Of a DNA stretch of 64,000 nt, positions 8,881-17,248 are shown piece after piece. Every line of letters starts with the position of its first letter. The stretch's first letter is position 1. The stretch covers positions 62,001 through 126,000 of the forward strand of contig CALUJY010000002.1 of assembly GCA_944321085.1 (NCBI GenBank), given 5' to 3'. The position numbers were made by a program, and so were the translations under genes. The stretch comes from an uncultured Barnesiella sp. (lineage in GTDB: Bacteria; Bacteroidota; Bacteroidia; Bacteroidales; Barnesiellaceae_A). The notes under the pieces were generated by a model. The model was not told the origin of the DNA, made no database searches, and worked only from the letters and a program-made list of their open reading frames with translations.

Positions 8881-10188
8881 TTAGCTTTCAAGCAGTTTTA
8901 CGGCATCGACATACTGAGCGATGCCGGCTGCCACCTGTTTGGCTGCTTTCATGGCAAGTACCACCGTTTGTGGATGGTGTACTACGTCGCCGCCGGCAAA
9001 GACGCCTTTGCGGGTTGTCATACCATAGGGACGTTCCTTTATGATTACGTAGCCGTATTTATCGACATCGATACCCGTGGTGGTCGATACGATACGATTG
9101 GCAGGTCGCGACCCGATGGCAAGGAAAATACGGTCGAAAGGAATCTCTTTTTCGCCTTCGGGCGTGTCGGCACGGATGCCTGTTACTTTGCCATCGTCGT
9201 TGCCGATAAACTCCTTGGTCGATGTTTCCCACAAGAATTTGACCCCTTCGTTTACGGCTTCTTGATATTCGGTGGGTGTTGCCGACATTTCGGCTTCTGT
9301 GCGGTGGTATATCACCGATACGCTTGCAGCTCCCATTCGTAAGGCTGTACGAGCTGCATCCATGGCAACATTGCCACAGCCTATTATACCTACGTTTTCG
9401 CCTATTTTCATAGGTACGTGCGAACGATCTACTATATTTTGGTTGTAGATGCTCACCATGTGCAGCAGGTATGACGATTGTACGATACCATGCAGCTTGG
9501 CGCCGGGAACGTTCAGGTCGTTGGGCAGCGAGGTTCCTGTGCCGATGAAAATGGCGTCGTAGCCCATCTCGAACATCTGGTCGACCGTGATGTCACGGCC
9601 TACGACACATTTGAGGACGAACGTCACGCCCAAAGCCTCTATTTTTTCTATCTCTTTGCGTACTACCGCTTTGGGTAAACGGTATTCGGGGATACCATAC
9701 ATCAATACGCCGCCGGCTTCTTCTTGGCTGTCGAATATCGTTACGCCGAATCCCTGACGTGCCAAATCGCCGGCAACGGTCAGTCCGGCAGGGCCTGAAC
9801 CTATCACAGCAACTTTACCGCGTGTCTTTTGCGGCAGTCGTTCCCTAAGCAGGCTCATGTCGGTATCGAAATCGGCTACAAATCGCTCCAATTTGCCTAT
9901 TTGTATGCCTTTCCCTTTGGCATACAAGATACAGTGTCCTTGGCATTGGTTTTCGTGAGGGCACACGCGGCCGCAAATGGCGGGTAAGTTGCTCTTTTCG
10001 TTGATGATACTCATGGCTGCGCCCATGTTTCCCATAGATAATTGGTGTATAAACTCCGGTATGTCGTTTTCTATGGGACAGCCTTTGCGGCAGGATGGAT
10101 TCTTGCAGTTCAAGCAACGTTTCGCTTCTGTTATGGCCTCTTTGATGCTATAACTTTCGTTGATTTCTTTAAATGTTTTTTGTGTCAT
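8881..10188 (-). CDS. gltA: GltD/NfnB-type NADPH-dependent flavoprotein (glutamate synthase small-subunit family)
   Basis: The 435-aa enzyme has an N-terminal Fe-S cysteine domain (CLNCKNPSCRKGCP, then CGRVCPHENQCQGHC). An FAD-binding GSGPAGLTVAGDLA, then IPEYRLPK and GCGNVAMDAARTALRMGA for NAD(P)H follow, and it ends with VFAGGDVVHHPQTV. It fits the homotetrameric 'gltA' NADPH glutamate synthase/NfnB family. These proteins pass electrons between NAD(P)H and an Fe-S partner, either for glutamate synthesis or ferredoxin-linked transhydrogenation. The usual NfnA-like partner gene is not next to it here. The gene symbol is therefore provisional. Confidence 0.85.
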   Translation of the reverse strand: MTQKTFKEINESYSIKEAITEAKRCLNCKNPSCRKGCPIENDIPEFIHQLSMGNMGAAMSIINEKSNLPAICGRVCPHENQCQGHCILYAKGKGIQIGKLERFVADFDTDMSLLRERLPQKTRGKVAVIGSGPAGLTVAGDLARQGFGVTIFDSQEEAGGVLMYGIPEYRLPKAVVRKEIEKIEALGVTFVLKCVVGRDITVDQMFEMGYDAIFIGTGTSLPNDLNVPGAKLHGIVQSSYLLHMVSIYNQNIVDRSHVPMKIGENVGIIGCGNVAMDAARTALRMGAASVSVIYHRTEAEMSATPTEYQEAVNEGVKFLWETSTKEFIGNDDGKVTGIRADTPEGEKEIPFDRIFLAIGSRPANRIVSTTTGIDVDKYGYVIIKERPYGMTTRKGVFAGGDVVHHPQTVVLAMKAAKQVAAGIAQYVDAVKLLES

Positions 10189-10226
10189 AGTTGTATGTTG
10201 TTTCTCATTTTGCTATCTTGACTTTG

Positions 10227-10234
10227 CAAAATTA
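10227..10234 (-). promoter_or_regulatory. -7 promoter element of the GltD-like gene
   Basis: The minus strand reads TAATTTTG, an exact TAnnTTTG match, 39 bases before the ATG at 10188. No convincing -33 box was seen. Confidence 0.4.
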
Positions 10235-10474
10235 GGCTGTTTCGCTCGTTTTGTTATAATTTAGTGTGTTAAATAATCATATATTTATAACTGCTAATAA
10301 ATATAGTGTACGAAAGATTTGTTTTTATTGTTTTTATTCACGAATATTGCAATGTAATTATGATGGCATGTCATAGCATAGTAAAAACAGGTAGAAATCG
10401 TTTCCGCTGTTACCACTATAAATGTTTTGTCATTTTATTGCCGATAGTGTTGTCCTCAGTTATTTTTTTGATTT
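10235..10474. other. AT-rich divergent intergenic region before the signalling island
   Basis: This non-coding stretch separates the minus-strand GltD-like gene from the plus-strand island. I found no exact -33/-7 pair reading toward 10475, no operator-like inverted repeat and no tRNA. The island promoter must lie here but I cannot place it. Confidence 0.4.
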
Positions 10475-11299
10475 ATGGAAAACATATCTTTGGAAAAGAC
10501 CATGAAAGCATGGAACGATGCACAAAACAAATTGCGTTCTATCTGCGCGGATACACCGAGTGAAGAGCGTAGCGAAGCCATTGCGTTTTGCCGTTCTTTA
10601 CACGCTCCTATGAGAAAACATGCTTCCCAGACTGATTATGCCGATTTCCTTGCAGAGTATGCACAAGTGTTGATGTTTGATGAAATGCTTGTGCAGGAAG
10701 AAATAGATGTGCAAGAAGAGCTGATTAAGATACGGCAGAGACAAGCCGAGGAAAACCGTGCGGAGTATTTCCCGCGATATACCAATGGTCTGTTTTACTT
10801 GGGTTATGCTCACATGAGTGTCGGTAACCCGAAAGAAGCAATGTATTATATGGAGCAGGCGGTAGAAAACGAACGGGTCATCAGTAAAGAGATGCCCGAT
10901 GCGAAAACCAACGGCTTGGCAGTGGCAACTTATATGCTGGCTCATACATACAATACGTTCGCGCGTAAAATCTTGGCAGAAGATACCTACAAAGAGGCTC
11001 TTATCGAATATAAAGCTCTTGCCGACAAGACACCCGACAATAAAAAGATATATGAGGTTATGGCTGATATTACGGTCGAATTTGCCGAATATTATTGGTT
11101 CGTCCCGTTTATAAATAAGGCATTAGACCGTTATTGGCAGGCCGAGAGTATCTATAAGGAACTATTGCCCGATGAATCGGCAATGGCGAAACTCAGAGGA
11201 TTGTATGAATTGATGATAAAACGGTATCGCTCGATGGGTAACGACGAACAGTGCGACCGATTGAGCAATATGCTGCAAGCTTGTACTCATACCCAATAA
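10475..11299 (+). CDS. TPR-like helical protein, first gene of the signalling island
   Basis: The 274-aa product is entirely helical by appearance, with no signal peptide. At least one clear TPR-like unit is visible around residues 103-130 (YTNGLFYLGYAHMSVGNPKE, then AMYYMEQAV). Weaker ones follow (TYMLAHTYNTFARKILAEDT, then YKEALIEYKALADKTPDNK). TPR proteins are protein-interaction scaffolds. It precedes the next gene by only 4 bases and so is probably co-transcribed and translationally coupled. Nothing catalytic is seen. I assign it as an adaptor or scaffold of the kinase/AAA island by position only. Confidence 0.7.
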   Translation: MENISLEKTMKAWNDAQNKLRSICADTPSEERSEAIAFCRSLHAPMRKHASQTDYADFLAEYAQVLMFDEMLVQEEIDVQEELIKIRQRQAEENRAEYFPRYTNGLFYLGYAHMSVGNPKEAMYYMEQAVENERVISKEMPDAKTNGLAVATYMLAHTYNTFARKILAEDTYKEALIEYKALADKTPDNKKIYEVMADITVEFAEYYWFVPFINKALDRYWQAESIYKELLPDESAMAKLRGLYELMIKRYRSMGNDEQCDRLSNMLQACTHTQ

Positions 11300-11303
11300 A
11301 ACT

Positions 11304-12437
11304 ATGAACTTTATGAAAACGTATGCTATAATCCACGATGCGATAGAGTTGGATACGCTCTATAAAGCAATAGATAAAGAAGAACTCGAAAAGAAAATAG
11401 CGCAATGTTATTGCGACTATTTCTATTTCAGAAAAGAATTAGAGGTCGGTATAAAGTTCAATCCTGCACCCGAAGAGTATTGGGCGACCAAGCAAAATGT
11501 GCTTTTCGAACAATATGGCATCATGTGGCATTCTCCTGCAGAATTGAATACCCAAACGTTGGGAAAGGAGTATTGTGAATATATGCCCGAAGTATGGATC
11601 CCTTCTGAGATAGTATCGCTTCGCAAACCGGCAGATTCTACTCTCTTACTTCCGTGGACACATATAGAAGTGCAGCTCTGCCATACTATACATGATTTTA
11701 CTATGACGAATAGAACCTATTCCGGATCTAAGTTAATCCCGAAAGAAAATGTGCGAGAAGGCTCAAACCTGATTTCGTTTTTCGATTCGTTTTATGATAA
11801 TTGGGGGAATATCAATATTGACCATGTTGATAAATATTCCATTTCCGGAAGGTATCAAATGGGCGATTTTACCGCTACGCGAAAAAAGGGCTTTTGGTCA
11901 AAAGAATACGGTATTGCAGGTTATACATCGGGAAGTATAGTAATACAGCTTATGGCCGAAAAAGAGCCTGCATTGCCATTGGGAAGCGATAAAAGAAAGT
12001 TGGTCGTGGCGTCATACAAGCGTGTTGCCATAGATGCTTTTGAGCCTGTTGAGTTGCTGACATTCCCTTTGGATGGTATGTCCGAAAATTACATTCCCTA
12101 TGAAGTAGGGGACGAATATACCGATGCTGTGCTCAAACGTATAGTGTGTATGAGCCGGAATTCGGCGGGTATCTCAGGGCAAATAGAACTAATGAATGGC
12201 GATATCCGTAATTTCTTGCTCGGAACGGGTGAATATTATCGCTATTTGTTCCCCGATGCTTATGTAAAAGTGTCGCTTGTCGATGACAATATGGAGAAAG
12301 CTATGGTTCCTGCCGACGCTGCCTGTTGTCGTTACTATATGCGGACCATTCCGGCCGAGACAGACGAAAACACCGTGCGAGTTCCTGCCAAAGGCTGCGG
12401 AGAGAGAGTCGATACAGACGATATAATGACGATATAA
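11304..12437 (+). CDS. Hypothetical protein with a YGIxWxSP motif
   Basis: I do not recognise this 377-aa family. Residues 59-82 carry YWATKQNVLFEQYGIMWHSP followed by AELN, which resembles the C-terminal end of the last protein of the island (23586-24395). The middle is rich in aromatic and beta-strand-like segments (EYGIAGYTSGSIVIQLMAEK). The C-terminal part (ISGQIELMNGDIRNFLLGTG) could be a small beta domain. The predicted start could be ATG 11304 or 11313 (MNFMKT). No signal peptide or membrane segment is seen. The stop codon lies inside an 11-bp tandem repeat. Confidence 0.6.
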   Translation: MNFMKTYAIIHDAIELDTLYKAIDKEELEKKIAQCYCDYFYFRKELEVGIKFNPAPEEYWATKQNVLFEQYGIMWHSPAELNTQTLGKEYCEYMPEVWIPSEIVSLRKPADSTLLLPWTHIEVQLCHTIHDFTMTNRTYSGSKLIPKENVREGSNLISFFDSFYDNWGNINIDHVDKYSISGRYQMGDFTATRKKGFWSKEYGIAGYTSGSIVIQLMAEKEPALPLGSDKRKLVVASYKRVAIDAFEPVELLTFPLDGMSENYIPYEVGDEYTDAVLKRIVCMSRNSAGISGQIELMNGDIRNFLLGTGEYYRYLFPDAYVKVSLVDDNMEKAMVPADAACCRYYMRTIPAETDENTVRVPAKGCGERVDTDDIMTI

Positions 12438-12448
12438 TGACGATATAA
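12418..12448 (+). repeat. 11-bp tandem repeat across a stop codon
   Basis: The unit ACGATATAATG is repeated almost three times and contains the TAA stop (12435-12437) of the preceding gene. Slippage of one unit would shift the reading frame at the C-terminus. Confidence 0.75.
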
Positions 12449-12531
12449 AAATCATTTTATCCAGAGTATTTGTAATGTGATATTGTATGTCTCCGAAGCC
12501 TGAGTGCGAACCTATAAAATAGAAACATGTT

Positions 12532-12792
12532 ATGTTACTGTCATATTCATACGATGAACATACAACCTACGAGATAGAAGTACCCGATGATATGTATGAA
12601 GCCGCCCAAAGTAACGACCCCGGAGGGAAAGCAGCTTTGGCTCTTGCTTTGTATATACAAGAAGAAAATTGGGAAGCACTCGAACTGATTGCCGAGTGGA
12701 TGCACTGTGCTGCCGACAAAGGAAATGAGGAGGCCGAGGAATGGTTGGAAGATTATTACTTCGACGATGGTGCATGCGACCCTTATTCCTGA
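12532..12792 (+). CDS. Small acidic Sel1-like protein
   Basis: This 86-aa, strongly acidic protein starts at the ATG at 12532. The nearby ATG at 12527 is out of frame. Residues from about 58 (MHCAADKGNEEAEEWLEDYY) match one Sel1/TPR-like helix pair (AAxxGNxxAxxWL). One Sel1 unit alone is too short to form a solenoid, so it may act as a capping or adaptor subunit with a partner such as the preceding TPR-like protein. Genes flank it at 94 and 42 bases on the same strand. Confidence that it is a gene is good; the role is unknown. Confidence 0.65.
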   Translation: MLLSYSYDEHTTYEIEVPDDMYEAAQSNDPGGKAALALALYIQEENWEALELIAEWMHCAADKGNEEAEEWLEDYYFDDGACDPYS

Positions 12793-12834
12793 AAATTTTT
12801 TGTAACGTTTCGATATAATTAATTACTCTATAAT

Positions 12835-13809
12835 ATGGACCAATATAAATATCAAGAGCAACAGAAGTCCCAAGAGAAACAAAAGAGCGAGGTCGCTTCG
12901 GACGTTCAGTATGGGAAGAAATGCCCCAACTGCGGGCACATGTGCGATATAAATGATACCTTTTGTGTAGAATGTGGCTTCTGCTTGTCGGGAGGAGAGT
13001 GCCCTTCTTGCGGAATTACTGTACAACCCAATTGGGAGATATGTCCTTCATGCGGCCATCCGTTGCATGGCGATGCCTGTTCGTTTTGCGGAGCGCATTT
13101 GGATGAACAGGATACTTTCTGTACCGAGTGCGGTAATCCGCGAGGCGGTATAGAATGCCCGAAATGCCATACCCTGAATTTCCGCAGTTTCTGTCGGAAT
13201 TGTAATGAGCCGCTGAATGATATGGCGCAGCGCGAGGTAGAGAAAGCACTCAAAGACCCCAAGTTCCAACGTATGTTGACTTTGGCCAAAGAGCTTGCTG
13301 CATTGGAAGACCAGATTATGGAGGCACAAGAGCAAGGCTCGTCGGAAACAGCACCCGAACTGCCGCAATTGAGCGAAGAAGACAGGGCTATGCTCGACCA
13401 ATATAGAGACCTGATTAATATGGTGAGAAATATACCTGACGCGCCCGAGCAGAAACAAGAAAAACCCAAGCAGCAGCAGAAAGAGCGAAAGCAACTGTCG
13501 GTAAACTCTGTTTCACTCGAAGAGACCATCGCCATATACAAATCGAAGGTGGCCGAGATGCAAAAAGCCATGAGCGAACTTATTCCCGACCCCGGATCTA
13601 CACCGCAAGAACAGCGCAACTATTATTCGGCAAGGAAGTTGCCGGTGCTGACTACTCGCAAAGAGCGAGTCCCCGAATATTGGGTATGTAACCTGTGTGG
13701 TTGTTATCATAACCAACCTTCTGAGTGTGCAGAACCTGAGTTGGGCGGAACATGGACGTATAGAGATATTACCGTGGTGGAGAAGACATATCAATATCAA
13801 GACGAGTAA
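12835..13809 (+). CDS. Five-ribbon zinc protein with coiled coil (DZANK-like scaffold)
   Basis: The 324-aa product carries a tandem array of four zinc ribbons and a fifth at the C-terminus. Cysteine pairs are at residues 30/33-44/47, 56/59-70/73, 82/85-96/99 and 108/111-120/123. The C-terminal set is CNLCGC near 285-290 with C298. A charged helical region with a likely coiled coil and a Gln/Lys-rich linker (about 130-260) lies between them. Ribbons of the CPxCG-FCxxCG type are used for protein-protein contact and occur also in the FHA and AAA proteins of this island. I infer a scaffold role. There is no membrane segment. Confidence 0.8.
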   Translation: MDQYKYQEQQKSQEKQKSEVASDVQYGKKCPNCGHMCDINDTFCVECGFCLSGGECPSCGITVQPNWEICPSCGHPLHGDACSFCGAHLDEQDTFCTECGNPRGGIECPKCHTLNFRSFCRNCNEPLNDMAQREVEKALKDPKFQRMLTLAKELAALEDQIMEAQEQGSSETAPELPQLSEEDRAMLDQYRDLINMVRNIPDAPEQKQEKPKQQQKERKQLSVNSVSLEETIAIYKSKVAEMQKAMSELIPDPGSTPQEQRNYYSARKLPVLTTRKERVPEYWVCNLCGCYHNQPSECAEPELGGTWTYRDITVVEKTYQYQDE

Positions 13810-13832
13810 CTAACGACATATAAATCAACAAG

Positions 13833-16800
13833 ATGAGTAATAATACACAAAACCCTGATAATATCGATAAGACCTTGAAGCCCGATGTGGCCGCAGATAA
13901 GACGTTGAAGCCGGATGTGGCAGTGGCTGACAAGACGTTGAAACCGGATATAATAGACAAAACCTTGAAGCCCGATGCGGCCGCAGATAAAACGTTGAAG
14001 CCGCAAGCTGTGGCCGATAAAACATTGTCGTCGCAAGTCGCCGATAAGACCTTGCGCCCTGCCGGTAGCGATGCGTCGATAAAGCGAGAAATAAAAGAGT
14101 TGGAAGAGTCATCGAAGGATGTAGAATCCGAATATCTTCTCAACGGTGTTACCTACAAGACGGTGAAAGTGCTCTCTACGTCGTCGGGTGAAGCCCGTAT
14201 CTTGTTGGTAGAGAACAAGGGACAGCAATATGTTTTGAAGCTCTACTATTACGGACAACATCCCGACCATGAGATTCTCGAAATGATACATAAAGTAGCC
14301 GGTAGCGGTTTGCTGGTCGATATAATTGCACATGGATATTGGACTAATCCCAAGCGCACCGATGAGCAACTCGATTTTGAGTTGATGAATTACTGTTCGG
14401 GAGGCTCTCTCGATAAAATCAACTTGCGCGGCAACGAGGAAAAATTCCGGGAGATTGCCATTCGGGCGGCCTCTTCGATAGATTTTCTGAACAAGCACAA
14501 TATATTGCACCGCGATATAAAACCCGGTAACTTTTTCTTTACCGACGATTCGCAAACCTCTTTGGTATTGGGTGACTTCGGTATTGCTGTGAAATGCCCG
14601 CAAAACGGTTCTTGTAGGGTCGATACAGCGCGTACGCCTATATATGCGGCCCCCGAGTTTTATACGCACGTTCCCGGTGAACGTCCCGACATCGATATAA
14701 AGAGCGACTATTATTCGTTAGGTATTACGTTGTTGAGTATATGGATGGGAGAGGCCAATATAGCCGGTAGTGAGTCGGTATTGTTGAAAAACAAACTCAA
14801 CGAAACATTGCCGTATCCTACCGATATGTCGGCTCACACGTTGTCATTGATAAAAGCTCTTACCCGGTTGATGCCTAATAAACGTTGCGGATTTACCGAA
14901 ATCGTACGTTGGGCAAAAGGTGAAAATATCTTCAAAGATGAAAAGGCCGAGTCCGATGAGGCTCAACTCAACATTGTGTTCAATTCCGGGAAAAAGCAAG
15001 TGGCACATACACCCGAGGAGCTGGCTGCCTTTATGTTGGCCGACCAAGAGCTGGCTATCAAGTATCTTTACACCGGTAAGATAACAAAATGGTTCAACGA
15101 CGCCAAACGTCCTGAGTTGGCGGTCAATATAGAGAGCATCGTAGAAACACTCTATCCCAAGGATAAAACTGCCGGATTGTATGCTGCCTGCTACATGCTC
15201 GATCCGGCCATGCCATATACCGATGTAAAAGGGAAAAAACTCGATAGTACCGAACAGATTGCCCAGTCGTTGGTAGATAACTTTGCACATTATAGCAAAG
15301 TACTCTCCAATCCCAATGACCCCTTATATATATACCTGAATGTAAGTGGTCTGAAAAGCATTTCCGATACTTATCCCAAACTGTTCAAGGCCGATAGCCG
15401 CCGAGCTTTGTGGCAACTTATCTATGCTCTCAATCCGCAAGCGCCATTTTACATCTCTATGGAAGATGGCAAGACGGTCGCTTGTAACAACGGCGATGAG
15501 ATATTGAAAGCTGTTTACGAATCGGTACCGACAGAAGACAGCTGGGACGATTTGCGTAGCGAAATGTTCTTTGTGTGGTTGGCACAGCGTGACCCGGCTG
15601 TCGCCGGTAAAATAAGAAGTCGATTGAAAGGACTCGACAACAAAAACATGGCACTTACATGGTATGTTCTGTATTCTCTCAATCCGAAAGTATCTTATAT
15701 GTTGCAATTGGACGAGACTGCGTCCGATTACTACTTTACGCACTCGCAAGTTGCCGACTTTATAAACCTTTGTCTTATCGATTATTTGGTACTCGATGGC
15801 GAGCCCGATACTATCATCAGAAACCTTACGGATATTAAAGACACCCGTCTGTATTATTACTTCAAGTCGAAAGAAATATATGACGACAAGATAGACTGGA
15901 TTTCTTATTGTATGGATGTGGAGTCAAAGGAGAATAGTCGCAAGAATGGTCCGTATAGCTGGATTTATGGTGCATTCAAAGCCATCAAAGGCCTCGACTT
16001 CAAACCATATTATTATTTCCCGAAGAGCAAGATTTTGGTTACGTCGTTGGATGAACTGAAAAAAGTTCCGTCGAGCGAAATAAAAGAAGAACTCGATAAG
16101 CGTTATCTTGAAGAGTGGATTGCTACTTTCTTCCAAGAAGACCCGTATGCCGACCTTTCGCAGAAATTTACATACGAGAAGCTCACTGTTAAGTATCTCG
16201 AATTTATAGAGAAACTCGATAAAAAGAATGTCAATGTATCTAATTTCAGAAAGGCTACCACTATCGTAGAAAAAAATAAAAAGAAAGTACGTACTGCATA
16301 CGGGTGGTTCTTATTGATGCGTCTGTTGTTGGGAGTGCTTTGTTTTGTTCCTATCATAGCATTTATTGTAGCCTTGATTTGGTTCGGCTTACCATTCGAC
16401 AGTAATCCGTTGAGCGGATTTTCAGCTCCGGCAATCATAGGAATGACCATATTGTTCTCTTTGGTTGTGTGGTTTGTGGGCGATTTTGACTCTTGTCTCG
16501 GTAGCGTGATAGTAGGAGCGATAGCGGCGGTCGTCGTCTATTATGCCCTCTATTTTGCTCTTGAATTGATAATGCCTGTGGCCCGCTGGATTATGGTGGC
16601 ATTGTTGGCGTTGTTGGGATTCTATATTTTGCGAAGTTGTTATCTCAAATTGCCTACCAAGCGAAGCGCAAACAAATTATTGTTTAACCCCACCTTCGAA
16701 GAGAGTGGCCTTGAACCTCTGCATTTCGCTTACAGAGCCCAAGCCGGTTCTTATTTCGATTCGTCCATAGCCGATGCATCGTTCGATTATGTTGATTATT

Positions 16801-17240
16801 TGAAGAAAAACATGAAGTCGTTTGCTATCAGAGCAATACCTGTTACGCTGTTGGTATGTGGATTGGCATACGTGTTTGTTCTTTTCACGCCGGCATTGAG
16901 CAATGTTCTTCCGTTGAAAGATATGGTGACTGCCGAATCTTCGCTGCAAGGTGAGTGGACCGGTACGTTTGAAGGCCGTCCCGCAACACTCGAAATTACA
17001 GAGGTCGATGGCGACAACCTGAAAGCCGTTATCAACGTACAGTATTCCAATATGATTTCCGAGCAGCTCGAAGGAACGGTCGATATGGAAAACATGCTCA
17101 TACACTTCGATGACGTAGTGTCGAATGGTAATCTCGATGGCCGTTACGATGCTATATTGAGCGACGACTTGAAGTCGTTCGAGGGAATGTATGAAAACTA
17201 TACGACTAAAAAACAGGTAAAAATATCATTTAGCAAATAA
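13833..17240 (+). CDS. Membrane-anchored Ser/Thr protein kinase with DKTL repeats
   Basis: At 1135 aa this is the signalling core of the island. Residues 12-76 hold seven DKTL-type repeats (see the repeat entry). The kinase domain spans about 104-363: K136 in YVLKLYYYG, the catalytic loop HRDIKPGN (226-233), DFG (248-250) and APE (273-275), all intact. Residues 380-760 are helical, with three units of about 80 aa each containing a Y(M/A/S)L(D/N)P core (about 454, 531, 614). Four hydrophobic segments (about 824-935) and one more (about 1000-1020) anchor it in the membrane. A C-terminal beta-rich domain (1038-1135; GEWTGTFEGRPATLEI) follows. The kinase side is expected in the cytoplasm. Confidence 0.9.
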   Translation: MSNNTQNPDNIDKTLKPDVAADKTLKPDVAVADKTLKPDIIDKTLKPDAAADKTLKPQAVADKTLSSQVADKTLRPAGSDASIKREIKELEESSKDVESEYLLNGVTYKTVKVLSTSSGEARILLVENKGQQYVLKLYYYGQHPDHEILEMIHKVAGSGLLVDIIAHGYWTNPKRTDEQLDFELMNYCSGGSLDKINLRGNEEKFREIAIRAASSIDFLNKHNILHRDIKPGNFFFTDDSQTSLVLGDFGIAVKCPQNGSCRVDTARTPIYAAPEFYTHVPGERPDIDIKSDYYSLGITLLSIWMGEANIAGSESVLLKNKLNETLPYPTDMSAHTLSLIKALTRLMPNKRCGFTEIVRWAKGENIFKDEKAESDEAQLNIVFNSGKKQVAHTPEELAAFMLADQELAIKYLYTGKITKWFNDAKRPELAVNIESIVETLYPKDKTAGLYAACYMLDPAMPYTDVKGKKLDSTEQIAQSLVDNFAHYSKVLSNPNDPLYIYLNVSGLKSISDTYPKLFKADSRRALWQLIYALNPQAPFYISMEDGKTVACNNGDEILKAVYESVPTEDSWDDLRSEMFFVWLAQRDPAVAGKIRSRLKGLDNKNMALTWYVLYSLNPKVSYMLQLDETASDYYFTHSQVADFINLCLIDYLVLDGEPDTIIRNLTDIKDTRLYYYFKSKEIYDDKIDWISYCMDVESKENSRKNGPYSWIYGAFKAIKGLDFKPYYYFPKSKILVTSLDELKKVPSSEIKEELDKRYLEEWIATFFQEDPYADLSQKFTYEKLTVKYLEFIEKLDKKNVNVSNFRKATTIVEKNKKKVRTAYGWFLLMRLLLGVLCFVPIIAFIVALIWFGLPFDSNPLSGFSAPAIIGMTILFSLVVWFVGDFDSCLGSVIVGAIAAVVVYYALYFALELIMPVARWIMVALLALLGFYILRSCYLKLPTKRSANKLLFNPTFEESGLEPLHFAYRAQAGSYFDSSIADASFDYVDYLKKNMKSFAIRAIPVTLLVCGLAYVFVLFTPALSNVLPLKDMVTAESSLQGEWTGTFEGRPATLEITEVDGDNLKAVINVQYSNMISEQLEGTVDMENMLIHFDDVVSNGNLDGRYDAILSDDLKSFEGMYENYTTKKQVKISFSK
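13866..14060 (+). repeat. Seven DKTL-type threonine repeats in the kinase N-terminus
   Basis: The coding repeat gives DKTLKPD four times, then DKTLKPQ, DKTLSSQ and DKTLRPA, spaced 9-11 residues apart with Val/Ala/Ile linkers. The threonines are residues 14, 24, 35, 44, 54, 64 and 73. The last copies are less conserved. The segment is unstructured by composition and precedes the kinase domain, so the threonines are plausible autophosphorylation sites read by the FHA protein at 21285. That use is inferred. Confidence 0.9.
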
Positions 17241-17248
17241 ATTTCATT

